NCBI GenBank assembly: GCA_946406555.1
Contig: CAMJLB010000014.1
Coordinates: 1 to 37,611, forward strand
From: an uncultured Prevotellaceae bacterium
Lineage (GTDB): Bacteria; Bacteroidota; Bacteroidia; Bacteroidales; Bacteroidaceae
DNA: 37,611 nt
Direction of reading: 5' to 3'
The notes beneath the pieces are model-generated. The model worked only from the letters and a program-made list of their open reading frames with translations. It had not been told where the DNA came from and did not search any database. Made by a program: the position numbers and the translations under genes. Within the stretch, counting starts at the first letter, position 1; each line of letters opens with the position of its first letter. Positions 24,290-30,794 of this stretch are shown here, piece by piece.

Positions 24290-25310
24290 TTTTGGCATTG
24301 TCGAAATTATTCATCTCGTTTATCATCCTTACAGCAGAGCCTACGATGGGAAAGGCGCAAAGGGCACCCGTTCCTTCGCCTAGTCTCAGTCCCAAATTGA
24401 GCAATGGCTTGGCATCCAACAGTGCGAGCATCGTCTTGTGGCCCGACTCGCTGCCACAGTGGGTGAAGATCATATAGTCTTGGGCTGCAGGGTAGAGATG
24501 TATGGCAGCCATGGCACATGCCGTCATGATAAAACCGTCGACGAGCACCACAAGGTGTTGTTCTGCCCCGCGCAGCATCGCCCCAATGGCAGCAATCATT
24601 TCGAAACCGCCAAAATAGGGGAGGGGAGACTGGTCATGCTGCTGCGAATAGTGGGCTACGGCCTGTCTCAGTACCTCATATTTATGCTTTATGCCAGGCT
24701 GGTCGAGGCCGGCTCCGGCACCTATGCAATCGGCCAGGGGCACATCTGCTAAGAGGTGCGTCCAGATGCTCGACGGTGAGGTGTTGCCAATGCCCATCTC
24801 GCCCATACAGAGACAACGGCACCCCTCATTGATGCAGTCATCGGCCTGGTCGCTGCCTATTTGCATGGCTTGGCAAAATTGCTCTTCGGTCATGGCAGGC
24901 CCATACAGGAAATTGTTGGTGCCACGGGCTATCTTGCGGTCGATGATGCCTTCGATGCCGCTAAAGTCGTAGTCTACGCCTACATCGATGAGTCTTAATT
25001 TGAAGCCGTGCTGCCTACAGAACATGTTGACGCCACCACCGCCACGGGTAAAGTTTAGCATCTGCTGCCACGTCACCTCACGTGGCGACACGCTCACTCC
25101 TTCGCGCTCTATGCCGTGATCGCCACCAAAGAGCAGATGGCAAGGGTGAGCCAGCGAAGGACTTAGCGTTTGCTGAATCAGGCATATCTGCATGGCCAGC
25201 TCTTCCAGTCTCCCTAACGACCCCTTGGGCTTATTCAGATTGTCAATCTTTTCCTGTATAGATGGGCGTATAGCCTCGTCGGGCTTGTGTATGTTAAAAT
25301 TCAATGACAT
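24273..25310 (-). CDS. cobT: Nicotinate-nucleotide--dimethylbenzimidazole phosphoribosyltransferase
   Basis: Activates the lower ligand base of cobalamin by moving ribose phosphate from nicotinate mononucleotide to dimethylbenzimidazole or another base; 345 residues. Recognised by 'KPKGSLGRLEELA', 'FGGDHGIEREGVS', 'GEMGIGNTSPSS' and 'LRLGEGTGA', whose Glu312 is the catalytic base in the family. It lies 38 bases after cobU and shares its transcript. Its 3' end overlaps cbiB. Sequence alone does not show which base is used. Confidence 0.96.
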   Translation of the reverse strand: MSLNFNIHKPDEAIRPSIQEKIDNLNKPKGSLGRLEELAMQICLIQQTLSPSLAHPCHLLFGGDHGIEREGVSVSPREVTWQQMLNFTRGGGGVNMFCRQHGFKLRLIDVGVDYDFSGIEGIIDRKIARGTNNFLYGPAMTEEQFCQAMQIGSDQADDCINEGCRCLCMGEMGIGNTSPSSIWTHLLADVPLADCIGAGAGLDQPGIKHKYEVLRQAVAHYSQQHDQSPLPYFGGFEMIAAIGAMLRGAEQHLVVLVDGFIMTACAMAAIHLYPAAQDYMIFTHCGSESGHKTMLALLDAKPLLNLGLRLGEGTGALCAFPIVGSAVRMINEMNNFDNAKITKYF

Positions 25311-25348
25311 GATGACTTGAAAATGTTGAATAATATAATAATGCTGTT

Positions 25349-25870
25349 TTATTTGTTCAATGTCTTTATTTTCATGGGTATGCCGCTCACCATCATCACC
25401 ACTTCATCGGCCTTCTGGGCGATGTACTGGTTCATCCAGCCTTGCAGGTCGGTAAATTTTCGCTGAATGGCATTGTCGCTTACGCCACCGCAGCCAATCT
25501 CGTTGGTTACGAAGATGTAGATGGCATCGTGGCAGGTGAACCTGTCGAACTCGGCTTTGGCTATCTCGAGCGTTTTAGACGTGTCGCTGTCGTTGTGGAA
25601 AAAGAGATTGGTCAGCCACAGCGTGACGCAGTCTATTACTGCCACCCGCCCTGTAAGGTCGTGCCTGCTCAGCCACTGCTCTTCCTCAATATTGGTCCAC
25701 TGTGGACCTCGGCGGGCTTGATGAAGCCGCACGCGCTCTCTGAACTCATCATCCCAAATATGGGCAGTAGCCACATATACCGGCTGCTTGCTCAATTGCA
25801 GTGCCAGCTCTTCTGCCTGTGAACTCTTGCCTGAGCGTTGTCCGCCTGTTATCAGGATAATTTTTTTCAT
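25349..25870 (-). CDS. cobU: Adenosylcobinamide kinase/guanylyltransferase
   Basis: Phosphorylates adenosylcobinamide and then attaches GMP, giving AdoCbi-GDP for joining to alpha-ribazole; 173 residues from the ATG at 25870. A longer in-frame reading to 25966 runs through the promoter region and lacks family similarity. The P-loop GGQRSGKSS is at residues 9-17. His50 in 'RVRLHQARRG' fits the family's GMP-accepting histidine. 'FVTNEIGCGGV' follows in the second half. Its -7 element is at 25916-25923. The bifunctional type is typical of bacteria that both make and salvage corrinoids. Confidence 0.94.
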   Translation of the reverse strand: MKKIILITGGQRSGKSSQAEELALQLSKQPVYVATAHIWDDEFRERVRLHQARRGPQWTNIEEEQWLSRHDLTGRVAVIDCVTLWLTNLFFHNDSDTSKTLEIAKAEFDRFTCHDAIYIFVTNEIGCGGVSDNAIQRKFTDLQGWMNQYIAQKADEVVMMVSGIPMKIKTLNK

Positions 25871-25915
25871 AGATAATTCTCTGCCAGTCGATAAACTTTT
25901 CTCATATTCATGGTG

Positions 25916-25923
25916 CAAAGTTA
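25916..25923 (-). promoter_or_regulatory. cobU-cobT promoter, -7 element
   Basis: The minus strand reads TAACTTTG, an exact TAnnTTTG match, 45 bases before the cobU ATG. There is no cobalamin riboswitch-like structure in the short leader (too short, and no conserved box seen). Confidence 0.5.
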
Positions 25924-25952
25924 GCGAAAAGAACTGAAAAATAAAACATTCT

Positions 25953-25984
25953 TTTGGCTGTTTCACGTTTTTTGTATAATTTTG
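25953..25984 (+). promoter_or_regulatory. tsaD promoter
   Basis: TTTG (25953-25956), a 20-base spacer and TAATTTTG (25977-25984) match the Bacteroidota -33/-7 consensus. It drives tsaD, starting about 31 bases downstream, and shares the divergent gap with cobU. Its position rules out translation starts further upstream. Confidence 0.65.
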
Positions 25985-26017
25985 CAGTCACAAAAATCAT
26001 GTATATTCTGTAATATG

Positions 26018-27073
26018 ATGGAACTGGAACAAAAGAAGGACGTTTTCATATTGAGTATTGAGTCCAGTTGCGACGACACATCGGCAGCCGTTCTGCATAA
26101 TGGGGTGCTGCTATCGAATGTCACAGCTTCGCAGGCAGTTCACGAAGCTTATGGAGGCGTGGTGCCGGAATTGGCAAGCCGGGCCCATCAGCAAAATGTG
26201 GTGCCAGTTGTAGACCAAGCCATTAAGCAGGCGGGCATTACAAAAGAGCAACTTTCAGCGATTGCCTTTACGCGCGGTCCGGGACTGATGGGCTCGTTGC
26301 TGGTAGGAGTGAATTTTGCAAAAGGCTTCGCACGCTCGTTGGGCATTCCCCTGATTGACGTGAACCATCTACAAGGCCATGTAATGGCTCACTTCATAAG
26401 AAGCCAGTCTGCCGATTCGGCTGCGGTGGAAGAGAAGATTCCGCCTTTCCCGTTTCTGTGCCTATTGGTGTCGGGCGGCAATTCGCAAATAGTGTTGGTG
26501 CGTGCCTACAACGACATGGAGGTATTAGGACAGACTATCGACGACGCTGCAGGTGAGGCCATCGACAAATGCTCGAAGGTGATGGGGCTGGGCTATCCTG
26601 GCGGTCCTATTATCGACAGACTGGCACGCAAGGGAAATCCGAAAGCCTTTCAATTTGCCGAACCACACATACCTGGCCTTGACTACAGCTTTTCTGGATT
26701 GAAGACGTCTTTCCTTTATTCACTGCGCAAATGGATAGAAGAAGACCCCGACTTCATAGAGCACCACAAGGAGGATCTGGCTGCCTCTCTGGAGTGGACG
26801 ATAGTAGACATACTGATGAAGAAACTGCGCCTGGCCGTGAAACAGACAGGCATAAAGCATGTGGCAGTGGCCGGCGGCGTAAGTGCCAACAATGGGTTGC
26901 GCAATGCATTCCACGACCACGCCCGGCGTTATGGATGGACCATATACATACCCAAGTTCAGTTATACCACCGATAATGCTGCCATGATAGGCATTGTGGG
27001 TTATTATAAATACCTGGATGGCGAGTTCTGTCAGATAGATGCGCCCGCCTTCAGCAAAGTTACATTTAAATAG
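26018..27073 (+). CDS. tsaD: tRNA N6-adenosine threonylcarbamoyltransferase
   Basis: Essential tRNA modification enzyme that moves threonylcarbamoyl onto A37 of ANN-decoding tRNAs, working with TsaB, TsaC and TsaE; 351 residues. The start is placed at the second of two adjacent ATGs (26015, 26018), because the promoter -7 element ends at 25984. Motifs of the ASKHA-fold family: 'ILSIESSCDDTSAAVLHNG' at the N-terminus, metal-binding H117 and H121 in 'NHLQGHVMAH', 'LVSGGNSQIVLV', 'DDAAGEAIDKCSKVMGLGYPGG' reading on from about residue 170, and 'VAVAGGVSANNGLR'. The next gene starts 12 bases after the stop. Confidence 0.97.
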   Translation: MELEQKKDVFILSIESSCDDTSAAVLHNGVLLSNVTASQAVHEAYGGVVPELASRAHQQNVVPVVDQAIKQAGITKEQLSAIAFTRGPGLMGSLLVGVNFAKGFARSLGIPLIDVNHLQGHVMAHFIRSQSADSAAVEEKIPPFPFLCLLVSGGNSQIVLVRAYNDMEVLGQTIDDAAGEAIDKCSKVMGLGYPGGPIIDRLARKGNPKAFQFAEPHIPGLDYSFSGLKTSFLYSLRKWIEEDPDFIEHHKEDLAASLEWTIVDILMKKLRLAVKQTGIKHVAVAGGVSANNGLRNAFHDHARRYGWTIYIPKFSYTTDNAAMIGIVGYYKYLDGEFCQIDAPAFSKVTFK

Positions 27074-27084
27074 AGAAAAAAAAC

Positions 27085-27594
27085 GTGGATTTCGAAGCAA
27101 AAATCATTAGCAGGGAGATAAGCGAACTGCTCTGGGAAAAAGAGAAGACCGTGGCAACCGCCGAGAGTTGCACGGGTGGTAGAATAGCCGAGGCCATCAT
27201 AGCCGTGCCAGGGGCATCGAAGTATTTCAAGGGAGGCATCATCTGCTATGTAAATGAGGTGAAAGAACGCCTTCTTGGCGTAGACCATGATTTGCTTGAG
27301 CAGAAGACTGCTGTATGTGAAGAGGTGGCTATCGAGATGGTGAAGGGAGCTTGCAACGCCTTGGCCACCGACTATGCCATAGCCGCAACGGGGTTGGCTG
27401 GCCCCGGCGGTGGCTCGAAGGAGATACCTGTAGGCACTATCTGGCTGGCTTGCGGCAGTAGCAACAGAGTTGTTACATGCAAGGTGGAGGAAGACCATGG
27501 CCGAGACATCAATCTGGCCATTGCCACGCGCAATGCCATGCAGATGTTCTGCAATTATCTGAAAGACGAGGACGTGGAAGAAATTACTGTTTAA
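27085..27594 (+). CDS. pncC: CinA C-terminal family nicotinamide-nucleotide amidohydrolase
   Basis: Stand-alone CinA-C/PncC domain, 169 residues, which in other bacteria deamidates NMN to nicotinate mononucleotide for NAD recycling. The start codon appears to be GTG at 27085, giving a first segment like that of relatives (DFEAKIISREISELL). Visible motifs are 'TAESCTGGRIAEAI' with the nucleophile Ser near residue 31, 'GGIICYVNEVKE' with the conserved Tyr, and 'ATGLAGPGGGSKEIPVGTIW'. It follows tsaD by 12 bases and precedes the GH28 gene by 16 bases. Its product (NaMN) is also the donor for CobT in this window, but a functional link is only inference. Confidence 0.92.
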   Translation: MDFEAKIISREISELLWEKEKTVATAESCTGGRIAEAIIAVPGASKYFKGGIICYVNEVKERLLGVDHDLLEQKTAVCEEVAIEMVKGACNALATDYAIAATGLAGPGGGSKEIPVGTIWLACGSSNRVVTCKVEEDHGRDINLAIATRNAMQMFCNYLKDEDVEEITV

Positions 27595-27609
27595 ACATTT
27601 TGCCAACAC

Positions 27610-29085
27610 ATGAAACGGCATGTACTGACTTTAGCCGCGATTTGTATGTTTTTGGCCTCATGGGCCAATGGCGTATACAACGTGCGTGATTTCGGGGCCA
27701 AGGGCGACGGCAAGACGCTTGATTCGCCAGCCATTAATGCTGCGATAGAAAAAGCTGTGTCGGAAGGAGGCGGACAGGTGCTGCTGCCTGCTGGCACCTA
27801 TCTGAGCGGCTCTATCCGCCTGAAGTCGAATATAGACCTTCATCTGTCGGCGGGCTGTGTCTTGTTGGCTGCGCCTGCCTCGATGAAAGCCTACGATGAG
27901 AGCGAATCGTTCGGCGGATTTCCTGAATATCAGGATGGCGGCCACACTTATTTTCACAATTCGCTTATTTGGGCCGAAGGCGAGAAGAACATTTCTATAA
28001 CAGGTCATGGGATGATAGATGGAAAGGGGCTGACTCATAAAGACACCGAGAACGCGGGCAATGTGCAAGGAGGCTCTATAGGCACTGGCGACAAGGCCAT
28101 AGCACTAAAGTTGTGCCGACAGGTTTCCATTCGCGACATTACCGTCTATCGTGGAGGTCATTTCGGAATTATCATGACTGGCTGCGACCTTTCGACCATC
28201 GACAATGTGACCATCGACACCAATCGCGACGGCTTCGACATCGACTGCTGTAAGTATATGACCATTACCAATTGTCGCATCAACACGCCCCGCGACGATG
28301 CTTTGGTGCTGAAGTCGTCGTATGCCTTGAAAAAGCCGGTGCTGTGCGAGCATATCGCCATCAGTAATTGCAATATCACTGGCTACAAATGTGGTTCTTT
28401 ACTCGATGGCACTTACATACCCGAACCTGTGGGGTGGGTGTGTGGAAGGTTTAAGTTGGGAACGGAGAGCAATGGCGGCTATCGCAATATTTCGCTCACC
28501 AACTGTACCTTCATGTATTCCAGTGGCCTGGCTTTCGAAGAGGTCGACCAGGGCTTGATGGAAAATATCGTGGTGTCGAACATCACGATGAGTCATGTCC
28601 ACCATTATCCTATTTATATCACTACGGGGTGTCGCAACCGTGGACCGAAGGAGGTGACGCGACTGTCGTCGGCTCGTGACATACAAATAACGAACGTCAT
28701 TGCCGATGATTGCGATTCGCTTTGCTCCATCATCGTGACCGGCATGAAAGATGAACCGATACGGAATGTATGGCTTTCGAATATTCGCCTCTATTTCAAA
28801 GGCGGGGGGCACAAGGAGCTGGTTAACAAAGACTACCGTGAACAGGGAAAAAACTACCCGGAGCCTAAGTTCGCCGGTTGGACACCTGCCTATGGCCTGT
28901 ACGCTCGTCATGTAGAAGGTCTCTATGTCAACGACGTCAGTTTCCGCTACGAGCGTCCCGACTATCGTCCGGCAGTAGTGCTCGACGACGTGCATGGTGC
29001 TACGCTCCGCCATATTGATGCACCCACGGAATCGGGTGTGCAGCAGATCGTGACGTTCCGTTCAGATAATGTTTACCATAAATAG
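27610..29085 (+). CDS. Glycoside hydrolase family 28 protein (polygalacturonase-like)
   Basis: Exported pectin-degrading enzyme of 491 residues with a parallel beta-helix fold. The N-terminal signal peptide is MKRHVLTLAAICMFLASWANG. It is followed by the pectin-lyase-fold opening 'YNVRDFGAKGDGKTLDSPAI'. The GH28 active-site blocks are near 204-210 (NRDGFDI, Asp in place of the usual NTDG block), near 232 (RDDALVLKS), and 'GTESNGGYRNI' at about 287-297. It attacks galacturonide-type linkages by family; the exact substrate and endo or exo mode are not clear. No SusC/SusD or sugar sensor is near, so it is not in a polysaccharide utilisation locus here. A strong terminator follows. Confidence 0.93.
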   Translation: MKRHVLTLAAICMFLASWANGVYNVRDFGAKGDGKTLDSPAINAAIEKAVSEGGGQVLLPAGTYLSGSIRLKSNIDLHLSAGCVLLAAPASMKAYDESESFGGFPEYQDGGHTYFHNSLIWAEGEKNISITGHGMIDGKGLTHKDTENAGNVQGGSIGTGDKAIALKLCRQVSIRDITVYRGGHFGIIMTGCDLSTIDNVTIDTNRDGFDIDCCKYMTITNCRINTPRDDALVLKSSYALKKPVLCEHIAISNCNITGYKCGSLLDGTYIPEPVGWVCGRFKLGTESNGGYRNISLTNCTFMYSSGLAFEEVDQGLMENIVVSNITMSHVHHYPIYITTGCRNRGPKEVTRLSSARDIQITNVIADDCDSLCSIIVTGMKDEPIRNVWLSNIRLYFKGGGHKELVNKDYREQGKNYPEPKFAGWTPAYGLYARHVEGLYVNDVSFRYERPDYRPAVVLDDVHGATLRHIDAPTESGVQQIVTFRSDNVYHK

Positions 29086-29092
29086 GGTTTGT

Positions 29093-29143
29093 AAACAAGC
29101 GAACTGCCTGACTGTAACGAGCAGTCAGGCAGTTCGCTTGTTT
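29093..29143. terminator. Terminator after the GH28 gene
   Basis: Perfect 22-base arms, 29093-29114 and 29122-29143, around the 7-base loop TAACGAG, with an A-run before and a T-run after. It serves GH28 (+) and could also serve the convergent Rpn gene (-). Confidence 0.9.
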
Positions 29144-29174
29144 TACAAGGGTTATTCCATGCCAGCATCTTAAA

Positions 29175-30128
29175 TTATAGACTCTCAATTTCATCGAGAC
29201 TGAGGCCTGTGTACTTGGCTATTAACTCAGTAGTTATACCATCGGCCTTCATCTTTAAGGCGTTGGTACGATTAGCTAGGGCCATCCCTTTTTCCATACC
29301 CTGAGCCATCCCTTTTTCCATACCTTGAGCCATCCCTTTTTCCATACCCTGAGCTATTCCCTGAGCTATTCCCTGAGCTATTCCCTGAGCTATTCCCTGA
29401 GCCATCCCCTGTTTATAGCCGTGGCGTATGGCACCTCGCTCATTGTAGACAGCATCCCAATAGTTTTCGTAGGCGTTCAGTTCGGCTTCTGTGTAAGCAG
29501 ACTTTTCTAATATTTTCAACGCCTTGCTGGTTTCTGGATCTTCAAGCAGTTCAGTGGGCGCTTCGCTGGTGTCGCTGTCTATCTCGGTGAGAAAGCGAAG
29601 CCACAAAACAGCCATCTTCTTTTCTTTGATGGTTTGCGGCTTAAATTTCGGTAATTCAACAAACACGAAGCGCAGACCTTCAATAATACGGTCGGTATGC
29701 TCCACGTTGACAATGGCATAGTCGTGATAGAACTCATCGGGGCCGGCATCGAAGCCCACATCATTAATAAGATTCAAGGCATAGACTGGTTGTAGCAGTG
29801 AGTAGTCCTCGCTTGTGCCGAGCTGTTTCACCACTGCCTTTGAGGCATTGAGTATCACGCGCTGCTCAAATTCATTGTTCCAGTTCATCTGCATCTCCAC
29901 AATGAAGTGACGACCACCGGTCTCCTTACAGCGCACGTCTACGACTGAATTTTTCTTCCCCGGATTCTCTGGCACCATCTCAGATGTCAAATACTCTACA
30001 TGCTCTATCTGCTTCCCTTCGTCGAGAGGCAGTAAAGCGTTAAGCAGACTCATCACCAGGTCTTCATGCTCGCCGAACACTTTTTTAAAGGTAAGGTCGG
30101 CTTTTGGGTTCAAATATTTTCCTTTCAT
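29175..30128 (-). CDS. Rpn-family PD-(D/E)XK nuclease (PDDEXK_2, 'transposase-like')
   Basis: Protein of 317 residues from the ATG at 30128 (MKGKYLNPKADLTFKKVFGE), the usual beginning of PDDEXK_2/Rpn proteins; an upstream ATG at 30155 falls in the inverted-repeat leader. The nuclease core is visible as D64 (SVVDVRC) and E78-M-Q80 (HFIVEMQ). Family members are DNA endonucleases described as recombination-promoting, and in E. coli as anti-phage toxins. The middle carries 'FVFVELPKF' and 'KEKKMAVLWLRFL'. Residues 241-284 are eleven tetrapeptides (GMAQ, GIAQ, GMEK and GMAL), then a short helical tail ends 'IAKYTGLSLDEIESL'. The promoter is at 30353-30383, so nearly the whole 200-bp inverted-repeat element lies in its mRNA leader. 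No partner gene is adjacent. Confidence 0.88.
   Translation of the reverse strand: MKGKYLNPKADLTFKKVFGEHEDLVMSLLNALLPLDEGKQIEHVEYLTSEMVPENPGKKNSVVDVRCKETGGRHFIVEMQMNWNNEFEQRVILNASKAVVKQLGTSEDYSLLQPVYALNLINDVGFDAGPDEFYHDYAIVNVEHTDRIIEGLRFVFVELPKFKPQTIKEKKMAVLWLRFLTEIDSDTSEAPTELLEDPETSKALKILEKSAYTEAELNAYENYWDAVYNERGAIRHGYKQGMAQGIAQGIAQGIAQGIAQGMEKGMAQGMEKGMAQGMEKGMALANRTNALKMKADGITTELIAKYTGLSLDEIESL
29277..29408 (-). repeat. 12-base tandem repeats coding tetrapeptides in the Rpn protein
   Basis: Eleven 12-base units (132 bases) code GMAQ, four GIAQ, then alternating GMEK and GMAQ, ending GMAL. A 24-base composite unit recurs three times at 29281-29352. Copy changes would keep the frame, so protein length could vary between strains. 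Confidence 0.9.
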
Positions 30129-30129
30129 A

Positions 30130-30329
30130 TTAAGGTGGGTTCTATTAATTCCCACTGTTTGGTTTTACATTGGTGGGTGATTAACCTTTTGTCATCTTTC
30201 TGGCTCTCTTGTCTTTATTTCGTAAGTTTCATCAGTCGTGTAGTCCGCTACACTCCTTCTTCAACTTACAAAATAAAAGCCAAAATAGCTCAGAAATCTG
30301 CCAAAGCGAATTAATAGAACCCACCTTAA
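30130..30329. mobile_element. 200-bp nested inverted-repeat (MITE-like) element before the Rpn gene
   Basis: Perfect 22-base terminal inverted repeats lie at 30130-30151 and 30308-30329 and begin with TTAA, which could be a target duplication. Inside are a second pair, 30214-30228 with 30263-30277 (14 of 15 match), and a central GTGTAG-TCCG-CTACAC hairpin (30238-30253). Spacing around the centre is near symmetrical. No coding capacity is seen. One end is one base from the Rpn ATG. It could be a miniature transposable element or a built-in leader of the Rpn gene. Confidence 0.7.
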
Positions 30330-30352
30330 CTAAGTTCTTTCGCTCCTGCGTG

Positions 30353-30383
30353 CAAAGATAGTAATTTTGGCTGAAATAAGCAA
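30353..30383 (-). promoter_or_regulatory. Promoter of the Rpn-family gene
   Basis: The minus strand reads TTG (30383-30381), a 20-base spacer and TATCTTTG (30360-30353), a good Bacteroidota promoter. It lies outside the inverted-repeat element, so transcription would run through the whole element before reaching the ATG at 30128. Confidence 0.6.
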
Positions 30384-30464
30384 GAATAGGGATGATAAAA
30401 AGAAAGAAAGCGTAAACTGTGTATATTTATGTGCCGTCATGCTGCATAAATATCCGATGAAAAC

Positions 30465-30525
30465 TGCTGAGATTTAGAAATTCGGAAACGCTCCACTTCT
30501 CGTTCGAAATTTTTAAATCTCAGCA
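30465..30525. repeat. Imperfect 23-base inverted repeat
   Basis: Arms 30465-30487 and 30503-30525 (TGCTGAGATTTA..) match at 20 of 23 positions around a 15-base loop. A second, smaller palindrome (ATATTTATG/CATAAATAT, 30423-30431 and 30445-30453) precedes it. No gene is seen in 30384-30565; the stretch is AT-rich and holds only these structures. Confidence 0.6.
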
Positions 30526-30565
30526 ATGTTTGTAAATGTCTGAAAGCCAGATTGTTGGATAATAG

Positions 30566-30751
30566 TCAAAAGGCCATGTTGCAATCCGGACCGTGGACGG
30601 AACGAGCGGTGCAGGCAACGGCGTGGCATTTGCCACGCCTCAGCTCACCCAGGTCGTACAGGGCGTCAAAACGTTAGAGTTGCCCGCCTTCAACGCCTTC
30701 GGATGGTCTCAGAAAGGCAATGCCTCCTGGAAAATCGACGGTAACATGTGA
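30566..30751 (+). pseudogene. C-terminal remnant of an unidentified gene
   Basis: A GC-rich frame with coding-like composition runs from just after a TAG to the TGA at 30749-30751, reading SKGHVAIRTVDGTSGAGNG, then VAFATPQLTQVVQGVKTLELP, AFNAFGWSQKGNASWKIDGNM. It has no start codon or promoter, and its left side is AT-rich non-coding DNA. It looks like the tail of a gene whose 5' part was deleted. I do not recognise the family; a surface or secreted protein is a guess. A hairpin with CTTTT follows at once, as expected for its old terminator. Confidence 0.45.
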
Positions 30752-30752
30752 A

Positions 30753-30794
30753 TGAAGAGTGAAGAGAGACAGGCTCTCTTCACTCTTCACTTTT
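30753..30794. terminator. Hairpin overlapping the mltF stop codon
   Basis: Perfect 16-base arms TGAAGAGTGAAGAGAG (30753-30768) and its complement (30774-30789) around the loop ACAGG, followed by CTTTT on the plus strand. The mltF stop (30780-30782, minus) lies within it. Confidence 0.65.

Noticed and set aside
25871..26014. Possible riboswitch before cobU
   Set aside because: The leader after the -7 element is about 40 bases, too short for a cobalamin aptamer.
29277..29408. CRISPR-like direct repeats
   Set aside because: Units are 12 bases, contiguous, in frame and without spacers; this is a coding tandem repeat.
29175..30329. Complete insertion sequence with Rpn as the transposase
   Set aside because: The inverted repeats flank only the 200-bp leader, not the gene; no matching end is seen on the 29175 side.
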